Notes under the pieces: model-generated
The model's input: the letters and a program-made list of their open reading frames with translations, nothing else
The model's database searches: none
Told to the model about the DNA's origin: nothing
Shown here: positions 37,436 through 47,387 of the stretch, piece by piece
Numbering within the stretch: position 1 is the stretch's first letter
How the letters are laid out: every line of letters starts with the position of its first letter
Source of the DNA: Gramella jeungdoensis
Lineage (GTDB): Bacteria; Bacteroidota; Bacteroidia; Flavobacteriales; Flavobacteriaceae
Reading direction: 5' to 3'
Assembly (NCBI RefSeq): GCF_023805255.1
Contig: NZ_JAMSCK010000001.1
Location: 62,001-126,000, forward strand
DNA length: 64,000 nucleotides
Program-made: the position numbers and the translations under genes

Positions 37436-38650
37436 ATGAATAAGTTATTGGTTGCTGCAATCTTCCTAATCTGTTTTTCCGGTTTCGCACAAATTGAATA
37501 TGAACAAGGCTATTATATATTCAATAACGGAAAAAGAGTCGATGAATTAATAAAAAATGTGGACTGGAACTTTATACCTTCTGAAATCTCCGTTAAATCA
37601 AGTAGTAATGCAGATTCAAGGTCCATTCCTTTAAATGAATTAAGAGAGGTTTCTGTTGGAACATATCACTTTAAAAAATTTAAAGTCCAAATGGACGTAT
37701 CGTCCAGGGACGTAAATGAAATATCCTTGCAAAGAGCGCCGGAATTTGAAGAACAAGTTGTTTTTCTAAGGTATTTGGTTGAAGGTGAAACTTCTTTATT
37801 AAGTTTTAGGAGGAATAATGTTCAAAGGTTCTTTTATCAAATCAATGATTCTGGTGTGGAACCATTAATCTATAAACAATATATGGTTGATGGAGGATTA
37901 GCTACTAATAATCGTTTCCAGCAACAACTAATAAATAACTTCTCTTGTGAGAATAATTCCAATAGAATTGCTTCTCTAAGATATAAGGAGAAAGAACTGG
38001 TGACATTTTTCATAGACTATAATGAATGTAAAAATGCAGAATATGAACTGAAGATGGATAAGTCAAAATCTGGAGACCTTTATTTAAGTGTAAAAGTTGG
38101 TATAGGACAGGGTTCATTGGATGTAGAAAAGGGGCTTATTGCCAATGGAACGGATTATAACGGATTAGATTTAAGATTTGGAGTAGAATTGGAATATAAT
38201 TTTAATTTCAATAAGCGAAAATGGTCTGCGATCGTAGAGCCCACATACCGAACGTTTAGTGATGATGCAAGATTAAATGGTGATTATGAAGCTGATTTTA
38301 GTGTCAACTATAATTCAATAAACACCTTAGCTGCTTTAAGATATTATTTGTTTTTATCACAAAACTCCAAATTATTTGCGAACCTAGGGGTTAACCTCGA
38401 TTTTCCAGTTAATTCGGAGATTAAGTTTGCAAACACTGGAAGAAATATGGATCCGGTACTGGAAAATTTAAACTTCACAATGGGGTATGCCGCGGGCTTT
38501 GGATATGCAATTTACGATAGGCTTGATTTTGAAGTTAGATATCTAGCGAATACCGTAAAAGGAGATAAGTTTGAAAAAAGCAATTACAATATTGAATGGA
38601 GAAGTAATTACAACAGTATTAATTTAATTTTAGGATATAAATTATTTTAA
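37436..38650 (+). CDS. secreted protein with predicted C-terminal beta-barrel
   Basis: A 404-residue protein with a signal peptide ending in GFAQ. Residues about 20-200 form a soluble domain that begins IEYEQGYYIFNNGKRVDELI; residues about 215-404 show alternating strands and end in a phenylalanine (LILGYKLF), as outer-membrane barrels do. Related flavobacterial proteins are common and of unknown function; some databases carry a wrong enzyme name for them. It has its own promoter and is followed by another barrel-like gene 11 bases later. Confidence 0.65.
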   Translation: MNKLLVAAIFLICFSGFAQIEYEQGYYIFNNGKRVDELIKNVDWNFIPSEISVKSSSNADSRSIPLNELREVSVGTYHFKKFKVQMDVSSRDVNEISLQRAPEFEEQVVFLRYLVEGETSLLSFRRNNVQRFFYQINDSGVEPLIYKQYMVDGGLATNNRFQQQLINNFSCENNSNRIASLRYKEKELVTFFIDYNECKNAEYELKMDKSKSGDLYLSVKVGIGQGSLDVEKGLIANGTDYNGLDLRFGVELEYNFNFNKRKWSAIVEPTYRTFSDDARLNGDYEADFSVNYNSINTLAALRYYLFLSQNSKLFANLGVNLDFPVNSEIKFANTGRNMDPVLENLNFTMGYAAGFGYAIYDRLDFEVRYLANTVKGDKFEKSNYNIEWRSNYNSINLILGYKLF

Positions 38651-38661
38651 ATCCAATAAAA

Positions 38662-39186
38662 ATGAAGAATTTTCTCTTTGCGATTTTACTTTTATTGGGT
38701 TGTAATGGTTTTTCCCAGGAAACCACAAACAGTCAGTTTTCTTTAAACATTCTGGCTCCTTCGGCCGAATATGAACTGGCGGTTTCTCCAAATTCAAGTA
38801 TTGATATGAACCTGGGCGTTGGTTTTGCTTATCATAAGTCTACTTATTCAGGAGAAGCCTACGGTTTTTTTCCGGGCTTTGAAGCTCAGTATCGATATTA
38901 TTATAATTTTAATAAACGGGGCGATAAAGGACTGAAGATCTCAGAAAACAGTGCGAATTATATAGCCGGAGTTGCTTCTATCACTAGTGGTGATCCATTA
39001 ATCGGTGATCTTAAATATGCCAGTGATTATGGTGGATTTGTTGGCCCCGCCTGGGGCTTGCAAAGAGTTTATAATAGTGGGTTCAAGCTGAATCTCAATC
39101 TTGGACTGGGGGTAGGGTTTAATGAGGTTACCTCTTATTTTACCCCTTTATTCGGATTACAGTTAGGATGGCTGGTCGCACAGTAG
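38662..39186 (+). CDS. small outer-membrane beta-barrel-like protein
   Basis: A 174-residue protein with a signal peptide ending NGFSQ. The mature part is made of strand-like stretches with aromatic residues and glycines (MNLGVGFAYHKSTYSG, LNLGLGVGFNEV), which fits a small barrel of eight strands or so. Function unknown. Cotranscribed with the larger barrel-like gene upstream. Confidence 0.6.
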   Translation: MKNFLFAILLLLGCNGFSQETTNSQFSLNILAPSAEYELAVSPNSSIDMNLGVGFAYHKSTYSGEAYGFFPGFEAQYRYYYNFNKRGDKGLKISENSANYIAGVASITSGDPLIGDLKYASDYGGFVGPAWGLQRVYNSGFKLNLNLGLGVGFNEVTSYFTPLFGLQLGWLVAQ

Positions 39187-39397
39187 CCATTTTTGATTTA
39201 TAAAAAAAAGAACTTTCGGGTGGTCATATTGAATTTGCGTTTATGCAGATATAATTTCCATTTTCAAGAAATACTTGCATTTCTTTCAAAGCGAAAACGT
39301 TTGAATTGAAATTCCTGTTATAATTGCTTTAAAACTACCATGTTTACTCGCTTTTTAATAGGTGTCTTTGTATCTTGCAGCTTATTCAATTAACTAA

Positions 39398-40699
<1,302 letters not shown>

Positions 40700-40720
40700 G
40701 GATTTCACTTTATTTGTAAG

Positions 40721-40748
40721 AAGCCTCTTCTAAAGAAGGGGCTTTTTT
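40721..40748 (+). terminator. terminator after eno
   Basis: A 10-base-pair stem AAGCCTCTTC/GAAGGGGCTT with one T-G pair and a TAAA loop, continuing into a T run, 21 bases after the eno stop. Confidence 0.88.
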
Positions 40749-40855
40749 ATTTAATATTTACTTCAATATATATTATATTAACAATCATTTAATGAAATAA
40801 AATGTGCGAGCTAGGGCTTAATCCTTAAATTCCGAAAAACAACCAACCTTTACTT

Positions 40856-42406
40856 TTGAAAACTAATTTTCTTTTCGTCGCTGCTGAGAACGATGCTATC
40901 CCTCGCTGTAAAGCCGGAGGGATGGGAGACGTGGTACGTGATGTGCCCAGACAAATTGCCGCCAAGGGTGATCGTGTTTCGGTGATCACTCCTGCCTATT
41001 CAAGATTACATTTATCTGGAACCAGGATTGCTGAAGTTAATTTTGTCTTTCGTGGAACACCTCAAAGTGCCGAGATCTACGAAGTGCCAGGTAAAAAGGA
41101 AATTGAAGGAATTAAACATTATGTGGTTCATCATCCCGATATCAAAGCTGGTGATATTGCTCATATTTATTTCAATGATCCCGACCAGCCTTTCTTCACT
41201 GATGCTAATGTTTTTTCACTTTTTTGTACGGCGGTTGCCGCGGCGATAAGGGAAAATGTTTTTGAGAAGATTGATATTGTTCATCTCCATGACTGGCATA
41301 CCAGTATATTGTTGTTTTTGCGGGAATTTCACCAAAGATTTGAGGTTCTGAAAGATATACGTTTCGTTTACTCAATTCATAACCTCGCGATCCAGGGTAT
41401 ACGACCATTTGAAAATAATTACTCCTCTATAGATGCTTTTTTTCCGGATGTAGAATATGACCGGGAGAAATTGTACGACTATCGATATCCTGATTGTATT
41501 AATCTGATGGCTGTAGGGATTCGTCTTGCTGATGCTGTGCATACGGTTTCCCCGTCTTATCAGGAAGATATTCAGAAACCCAGTAATCCGCCTCATTTCA
41601 TCGGGGGTGAAGGACTGGAAGAAGATCTTAAAACGGCCAGTAAGGAGAATCGCCTGTTTGGAATCCTGAACGGAGCAAATTATGCCAATATCAATATGGT
41701 TGAAAAGGGCATATTATTTCGGCAGTGTATAAGAAGATTGTTCAGGTGGCTTCAGGAAGAGAAAAAGGATTACAAAGCACATTATCTGGCCCATACAGGG
41801 GAAAAGCTTACCAGATTTCAGGAACATAAACCAGATTTCATATGTACCAGCGTCGCCAGGTTAACTGAACAGAAATTCTTTTATTTCAAACACAATCCGG
41901 AGATTTTACCAAAATTGATGGAAAAACTGGCAGAGGTGAATGGTGTATATATTTTACTTGGAACCGGAGCGCCGGAATATGAAGTGATATTCAGAGAGGC
42001 CAGTTATCATCATAAGAACCTTATTTTTATCAATGCCCAGTCTGAAAGCATTATCGATATGCTTTATCAGGAGGCGAATCTTTACCTAATGCCAAGTCAG
42101 TTTGAACCTTGTGGAATTAGCCAGATGCTTGCGATGAGAAAAGGTCAGCCATGCCTCGTGCATCATACCGGCGGATTAAAGGATACGGTTAAGCACATGA
42201 AGACAGGTTTTAGCTTTGACGGGAAAACCATTGAAGATAAAGAATCTGATTTCGTAAAGGTATTCAACGAAACGGTAGACCTTTTCTTTAACGATCAGAA
42301 AACCTGGAAAAAAATATGTGCCAATGCCAAAAGGCAACGTTTCACATGGGAGAAATCTGTAGATCAGTATTACAAAGAGTTATACAAGGTGGATCACACT
42401 ATATAA
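40856..42406 (+). CDS. glycogen/starch synthase-type glycosyltransferase (GT5)
   Basis: A 516-residue GT5-type enzyme that would add glucose from ADP-glucose or UDP-glucose to an alpha-glucan. The N-terminal KxGG motif is CKAGGMGDVVRDVPRQ; HLHDWHTSILL and the C-terminal domain with LMPSQFEPCGISQM, which holds the catalytic glutamate, are all present. The start is a TTG at 40856: the only upstream in-frame ATG (40802) runs into a stop, and the first strand NFLFVAAE would be lost otherwise. Partner genes (glgC, glgB) are not nearby. Confidence 0.88.
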   Translation: MKTNFLFVAAENDAIPRCKAGGMGDVVRDVPRQIAAKGDRVSVITPAYSRLHLSGTRIAEVNFVFRGTPQSAEIYEVPGKKEIEGIKHYVVHHPDIKAGDIAHIYFNDPDQPFFTDANVFSLFCTAVAAAIRENVFEKIDIVHLHDWHTSILLFLREFHQRFEVLKDIRFVYSIHNLAIQGIRPFENNYSSIDAFFPDVEYDREKLYDYRYPDCINLMAVGIRLADAVHTVSPSYQEDIQKPSNPPHFIGGEGLEEDLKTASKENRLFGILNGANYANINMVEKGILFRQCIRRLFRWLQEEKKDYKAHYLAHTGEKLTRFQEHKPDFICTSVARLTEQKFFYFKHNPEILPKLMEKLAEVNGVYILLGTGAPEYEVIFREASYHHKNLIFINAQSESIIDMLYQEANLYLMPSQFEPCGISQMLAMRKGQPCLVHHTGGLKDTVKHMKTGFSFDGKTIEDKESDFVKVFNETVDLFFNDQKTWKKICANAKRQRFTWEKSVDQYYKELYKVDHTI

Positions 42407-42610
42407 GTGCTGATTTTAAGGATTTTCACCCAATTTCCCATAAGATAATCTAAAGTATTCCGGGTATTTTTTTCATATTAAGGCATTTCTTATTAAAACA
42501 CGCATCGCTTTTTTGGTGAACTGAAACTAAAATTCACGAAAACGGAAGAAAATGCTGGTATTTCTGAAATTTCGTTACTCTGCTTAAAATTATTTTAACA
42601 GTAAATTTCG

Positions 42611-42618
42611 TAATTTAG
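42611..42618 (+). promoter_or_regulatory. possible -7 box for gltA
   Basis: TAATTTAG, one base off TAnnTTTG, 40 bases before the gltA ATG. The -33 region has no TTG, so this is a weak call. The rest of the 252-base gap upstream is AT-rich and shows nothing else. Confidence 0.35.
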
Positions 42619-42658
42619 CAATCATTAAAAATTAATCCAAACCAGAAGATAATATAAT

Positions 42659-43942
42659 ATGTCTAAAACAGCAACACTCGAATTTGACGGAAAGAAATAT
42701 GAGTTTCCTGTTACCGTGGGAACCGAAAATGAAATAGGGGTAGATATCAAAAAATTACGTGGAGAAGCAGGGCTTATCACGTTGGACCCCGGATATAAGA
42801 ATACTGGAAGTTGTGAGAGTGCTATCACATTTTTAGACGGAGAAAAAGGTGTCCTAAGATATAGAGGCTATACCATAGAAGATCTGGCTGAAAAGGCTGA
42901 TTTTCTGGAAGTCGCATATCTTTTGATCTTTGGAGAGCTTCCTAATAAGGAACAGCTTGAAAAGTTCACTAACGATATTAAGGAGCAGTCTCATGTAGAT
43001 GAAGAGATGAAGAAGATACTTGATGGCTTCCCAAAGTCAGCCCACCCAATGGGCGTACTTTCTTCTCTAACAAGTGCGTTGATAGCGTTCAACCCTTCAT
43101 CGGTAGATGTTTCCTCAGAAGAAGATATGTATAAGGCGATCGTTAAGATCCTCGGTAAGTTTCCTGTACTGGCGGCCTGGACGCTGAGAAAGAAGAACAG
43201 TCTTCCTTTGAATTATGGCGATGAGTCTCTAGGATATGTAGAGAACCTTCATAAGATGATGTTTGAAAAACCAAACAGGACCTACAGTGTTGATAAAGCT
43301 GTTATAGATGCATTGGATAAATTACTGATTCTTCATGCCGATCATGAGCAGAACTGTTCAACTTCTACCGTAAGAATGGTAGGTTCTTCTCATGCTGGTC
43401 TATTTGCTTCGATTTCCGCAGGTATTTCAGCGCTTTGGGGGCCCCTTCACGGTGGAGCTAACCAAGCGGTGATCGAAATGCTTGAAAGAATCAAAGAAGA
43501 TGGTGGTGATACCGCAAAGTTTATGGAAAAAGCTAAAGATAAAGAAGATCCTTTCCGTTTAATGGGCTTTGGCCACCGTGTATATAAGAATTTTGACCCT
43601 CGTGCAAAGATCATCAAGAAGTCTGCAGATGAAGTGCTTGGGCAGCTTGGAGTAGAAGACCCTGTGTTGGATATTGCAAAAGGCCTTGAAAAACAAGCTC
43701 TTGAAGATGATTATTTTGTTAAAAGGAAACTTTATCCAAACGTAGATTTCTATTCTGGTATCATTTACCGTGCTCTTGGAATACCAGTGGAAATGTTCAC
43801 GGTAATGTTTGCCCTAGGTAGACTTCCAGGTTGGATCGCGCAGTGGAGGGAGATGAGGTTAAGAAAAGAACCTATTGGTCGTCCACGTCAGATCTACATC
43901 GGTGAGAATCACAGGGAATTTAAACCTCTGGGAAGCCGATAG
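42659..43942 (+). CDS. gltA: citrate synthase
   Basis: A 427-residue type II citrate synthase: acetyl-CoA plus oxaloacetate to citrate, first step of the TCA cycle. Catalytic residues are found in GPLHGGANQ (His), GFGHRVYKNFDPRAK (His) and NVDFYSGIIYRALG (Asp). The N-terminal domain with LDPGYKNTGSCESAITFLDG is usual for the hexameric form. Terminator directly downstream. Confidence 0.97.
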   Translation: MSKTATLEFDGKKYEFPVTVGTENEIGVDIKKLRGEAGLITLDPGYKNTGSCESAITFLDGEKGVLRYRGYTIEDLAEKADFLEVAYLLIFGELPNKEQLEKFTNDIKEQSHVDEEMKKILDGFPKSAHPMGVLSSLTSALIAFNPSSVDVSSEEDMYKAIVKILGKFPVLAAWTLRKKNSLPLNYGDESLGYVENLHKMMFEKPNRTYSVDKAVIDALDKLLILHADHEQNCSTSTVRMVGSSHAGLFASISAGISALWGPLHGGANQAVIEMLERIKEDGGDTAKFMEKAKDKEDPFRLMGFGHRVYKNFDPRAKIIKKSADEVLGQLGVEDPVLDIAKGLEKQALEDDYFVKRKLYPNVDFYSGIIYRALGIPVEMFTVMFALGRLPGWIAQWREMRLRKEPIGRPRQIYIGENHREFKPLGSR

Positions 43943-43972
43943 ATCCTGGTTTTTCTTTGAAATGAACTAAAT

Positions 43973-44002
43973 AAAAAGCTTCATCACAGTATGAAGCTTT
44001 TT
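43973..44002 (+). terminator. terminator after gltA
   Basis: A perfect 12-base-pair stem AAAAAGCTTCAT/ATGAAGCTTTTT with the loop CACAGT. It lies 30 bases after gltA and the next gene's -7 box (TATATTTG, 44004-44011) starts right at its end. Confidence 0.92.
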
Positions 44003-44026
44003 CTATATTTGCCAAAATTTTAAGCA

Positions 44027-44938
44027 ATGAAATTGCATATAAACAATGAAACCTCCAGGCTAAGAGCAGTGGTTTTGGGGACCGCCGAAAGTAACGGGCC
44101 TGTACCTTCGCTGGAGGAAGCCTATGACCCTAAATCCAGGGAACATATCATGGCTGGCACCTATCCAAAAGAAGAAGATATGGTGAAGGAGATAGGAGCG
44201 GTTGCCGAAGTTTTTAAAAAATATGATGTTAAAGTATTCAGGCCTGATGTGATCAAAGATTACAATCAGATCTTTACAAGGGATATAGCTTTTGTAATAG
44301 AGGATAAATTTATAAAATCTAATATTTTACCGGATCGGGATCAAGAGATCGAGGCTATACATGATGTTTTAGACCAGATTGATCCTGATAATATAATTAG
44401 CCTTCCCGAAGAGGCCCATATAGAAGGAGGGGATGTGATGCCGATGGGGGATTATATATTTGTTGGAACCTATAAAGGAAAGGATTATAAGGATTTTATT
44501 ACGGCCAGAACCAACATACAGGCCGTGGAAGCTCTTCAGAATATGTTTCCAGAGAAGAAGGTGGTGTCATTCAGTTTAAAAAAGTCCAATACCGTTGCTA
44601 AAGATAACGCCCTTCACCTGGATTGTTGTTTTCAGCCGGTGGGGAAAAATAAGGCGATCATCTATAAAGAAGGGTTTCTTATTGAAGAAGAGTACAAATG
44701 GCTTGTAAATTTCTTCGGAAAGGAAAATGTATATGAGATAACCAGGGATGAAATGTATGATATGAATTCTAATATTTTCTCTATTTCTGAAGATGTGGTA
44801 ATTTCAGAAGAGAACTTCACCAGGTTGAACGCCTGGTTAAGGGAACAGGGAATTACTGTAGAAGAAGTGCCATATGCTGAAATAGCAAAACAGGAAGGCT
44901 TGTTGAGGTGTTCAACATTACCGCTTATAAGAGATTAA
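44027..44938 (+). CDS. dimethylarginine dimethylaminohydrolase-like amidinohydrolase
   Basis: A 303-residue member of the guanidino-modifying (pentein) superfamily. Catalytic elements are seen: FTRDIAFVIED, HIEGGDVMPM, the histidine in DNALHLDCCFQPV and the nucleophilic cysteine in LLRCSTLPL near the C-terminus. Such enzymes hydrolyse arginine-like guanidino groups (methylarginine to citrulline, or related). The exact substrate is open. A perfect -7 box (TATATTTG) is 16 bases upstream of the ATG. ctlX follows after 11 bases, so the two form one operon. Confidence 0.85.
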   Translation: MKLHINNETSRLRAVVLGTAESNGPVPSLEEAYDPKSREHIMAGTYPKEEDMVKEIGAVAEVFKKYDVKVFRPDVIKDYNQIFTRDIAFVIEDKFIKSNILPDRDQEIEAIHDVLDQIDPDNIISLPEEAHIEGGDVMPMGDYIFVGTYKGKDYKDFITARTNIQAVEALQNMFPEKKVVSFSLKKSNTVAKDNALHLDCCFQPVGKNKAIIYKEGFLIEEEYKWLVNFFGKENVYEITRDEMYDMNSNIFSISEDVVISEENFTRLNAWLREQGITVEEVPYAEIAKQEGLLRCSTLPLIRD

Positions 44939-44949
44939 AAAGAAGAAAG

Positions 44950-45873
44950 ATGAAGCAGATTACTGATACTATATTGATGGTTAGACCCGTTGCTTTCAGA
45001 ATGAATGAGCAGACAGCGGTAAATAACTATTTTCAGAAAGACGTGGAAGGCGATGACATTAATGCTCTGGCCGCAAAGGAGTTTGATAAATTTGTCGCAA
45101 AACTGAGATCTGTAGGTGTGAATGTGATCGTGGTGGATGATGTTCTTGAAGACAACACTCCCGATTCTATTTTTCCGAATAACTGGGTTTCGTTCCATCA
45201 GGACGGTCAGATAGCTCTATATCCCATGTTTGCTGAAAACAGAAGGAAAGAGCGCCGACTGGAATACTTCGCAAGGCTTGAAGAAGCTGGATTCAAGATC
45301 ACCGATATCGTTGATTATACTTCAGCTGAAGAAGATGATATTTTTCTGGAAGGAACGGGAAGTCTTATCCTTGACAGAGTTAATCATAAAGCATACTGTG
45401 CAATTTCTCCAAGGGCTGATGAAGACCTGCTTATAGAATTCTGCGAGGATTTTGAATATACTCCTGTGATCTTTAATGCTTATCAAAGTGTTGGAGATAA
45501 ACGCTTGGCTATTTATCACACCAATGTGATGATGTGTCTGGGCGAAGAATTCGCGGTGATCTGCCTGGATACCATTGATGACAAGAAAGAGCGAAAAAAT
45601 GTTATAAAGCATTTAAAACAGGATGGAAAGGAGATAATATCCATCACCGAAGAGCAAATGCATGAGTTTGCCGGTAATATGTTGCAGGTTCAGGGAATGG
45701 GCAAAAAATATCTGGTTATGAGTGCACGTGCGCATCGAAGTCTTACTCAAGATCAGGTTAGCAGAATAGAAAAACATTGTGAAATTCTTAGTTCTGAGAT
45801 ACAGACTATAGAGACCTGTGGAGGTGGAAGTGCCAGATGTATGATGGCCGAAGTATTCCTTCCAAAAGCTTAA
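44950..45873 (+). CDS. ctlX: citrulline utilisation hydrolase CtlX-type protein
   Basis: A 307-residue pentein-fold hydrolase. The frame is open from 44908 inside the previous gene, but MKQITDTILMVRPVAF at 44950 is the family start. Motifs: DSIFPNNWVSFHQDG, FLEGTGSLILD, IYHTNVMMCLG with the histidine, and CGGGSARCMMAEVFLP with the catalytic cysteine. CtlX is linked with citrulline breakdown in other bacteria; acting after the dimethylargininase-like enzyme, which would yield citrulline, is a plausible pathway. It meets the BCCT transporter gene tail to tail, sharing TTAA. Confidence 0.87.
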   Translation: MKQITDTILMVRPVAFRMNEQTAVNNYFQKDVEGDDINALAAKEFDKFVAKLRSVGVNVIVVDDVLEDNTPDSIFPNNWVSFHQDGQIALYPMFAENRRKERRLEYFARLEEAGFKITDIVDYTSAEEDDIFLEGTGSLILDRVNHKAYCAISPRADEDLLIEFCEDFEYTPVIFNAYQSVGDKRLAIYHTNVMMCLGEEFAVICLDTIDDKKERKNVIKHLKQDGKEIISITEEQMHEFAGNMLQVQGMGKKYLVMSARAHRSLTQDQVSRIEKHCEILSSEIQTIETCGGGSARCMMAEVFLPKA

Positions 45874-47363
45874 CCAGTTTTTCGGAAAAGTTTTAGGCTG
45901 AAAAGTATAATAATTATCACGCTTAAAAATGCGAACGGAAGGGAGGTGATGATTAGAAATTTCTGCATGGCTGTTAGTACGTTAGAATCTGGCTTTACCT
46001 GGCCAAGCACGATAATGGCTTCACAAAATAAAAGTATAAGTACCGCCCAGGCAAGGCGGTATTTTTTTTTAGGTTCCTGCCGGCCATTATCAGTGAACAT
46101 ACTAAGTACAAAGATGGCTGAATCAACCGATGTCACCAGAAAACTTATCAGTAAGAGTATTACTGTGAAACTTGTGAATATGGAAACAGGATACGTTTCA
46201 AAGAAAACGAACATAGAAGTGAAAACATTTCCAAATTCATTGTTATAGCTGTCCAATCCTTCAATAATATCAAAAGCTGAAGTCCCAAAAACACTAAACC
46301 AGAAGAAGCTTCCAATAGATGGAATTAACAGCACGCCCAGAATCATCTCTCTTAAGCTACGACCCCGGGAGATACGGGCGATGAAGATTCCGGTAAAGGG
46401 GGCCCAGGCAAGCCAGAAAGCCCAGTAATAATAGGTCCAGTCAGTAAGGAATTTTATTCCCGGATCAAATTTTCCAATTGCTAGGCTTAAAGGGATAAAA
46501 TCTATCAGGTAATGATAAAATGAATTAAAGAAGTTGCCTAAAATGCCGGAGATATCCCCGGTAATAAAAACAAAGATCATAAGGATCAATGCGATATAGA
46601 TATTCCAGTTGGAGATCCTTTTAATTCCCTTGTGTACTCCAATCCACGCCGAGATAAAAGCAAGGGAACAGATGAGGAAAACAAGAAAGAGGTTGGGTAA
46701 AAGAGAGCCGGGTTCACGTGATTCCAGGTGGCTCAAACCTCCCTCAATCTGAGTAGTTCCCAATCCTATAGCTGCAACCAGCCCAATAACTGTGGTCAGG
46801 ATTGTAAGTATATCTATTGCAGAAGGCAGAAATTTATTTTTTCGAAATTCATTGAAACCAGAACTTAGCCTGACATCTGCTTTTTCCACAAATATTGAAT
46901 AACCTATAATAACAGCGAAAATGCCATAAAAGGCCCATGCTGTAAAACCCCACTGGTAAAATGTGTATTCCAGGGAAATGATTTCTGCGGTTTGTTCAGT
47001 TTCTATGGGAGGATTCAACAGCATAAAAACCGGTTCCTGCACTGCTCTTAGTAAAATTCCGGCTCCCATGCCCGCACTATAAAGCATAGCTATCCATGAT
47101 AGTCTATCAAATTCGGGTGGAGAATTCCCCAGTCTTATCTTTCCGAATTTTGAGAATGCCAGTATTAGTAAAAATATTACACATCCCAGGCCCAGCCACA
47201 GGTAAAAAGTTCCAAAATATTCTCTTACCCAAAGGGATGTGGTTTCAATTAGGTCGTAGAAAAAACCGGTAAACCAGAAGATAAAAAAGGAGCTGAGTAT
47301 TAAGATGATCGCAGAGGTCAAAAAGACCTGGTTCTTAATAAGAATATTGAATTTTGATTTCAA
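45870..47363 (-). CDS. BCCT family transporter
   Basis: A 497-residue membrane protein with about twelve hydrophobic helices. SWIAMLYSAGMGAGILLRAV and the tryptophan-rich TYYYWAFWLAWAPFTGIFIARISRGRS (cited in part) are hallmarks of betaine/carnitine/choline transporters. It would import a quaternary amine such as glycine betaine, for osmotic protection or as nutrient. The usual C-terminal soluble extension is short. It is 24 bases downstream of the SDR gene on the same strand. Confidence 0.92.
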   Translation of the reverse strand: MKSKFNILIKNQVFLTSAIILILSSFFIFWFTGFFYDLIETTSLWVREYFGTFYLWLGLGCVIFLLILAFSKFGKIRLGNSPPEFDRLSWIAMLYSAGMGAGILLRAVQEPVFMLLNPPIETEQTAEIISLEYTFYQWGFTAWAFYGIFAVIIGYSIFVEKADVRLSSGFNEFRKNKFLPSAIDILTILTTVIGLVAAIGLGTTQIEGGLSHLESREPGSLLPNLFLVFLICSLAFISAWIGVHKGIKRISNWNIYIALILMIFVFITGDISGILGNFFNSFYHYLIDFIPLSLAIGKFDPGIKFLTDWTYYYWAFWLAWAPFTGIFIARISRGRSLREMILGVLLIPSIGSFFWFSVFGTSAFDIIEGLDSYNNEFGNVFTSMFVFFETYPVSIFTSFTVILLLISFLVTSVDSAIFVLSMFTDNGRQEPKKKYRLAWAVLILLFCEAIIVLGQVKPDSNVLTAMQKFLIITSLPFAFLSVIIIILFSLKLFRKTG

Positions 47364-47387
47364 GCTACCGTTCTTATTTGCTTAAAG

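Noticed and set aside
46051-46073. AGTACCGCC..GGCGGTATTTTTTTT as a plus-strand terminator
   Set aside because: The hairpin and T run lie inside the BCCT transporter gene, about 190 bases beyond the convergent stops; it might stop read-through from ctlX but could equally be a chance product of the codons, so it was not annotated.
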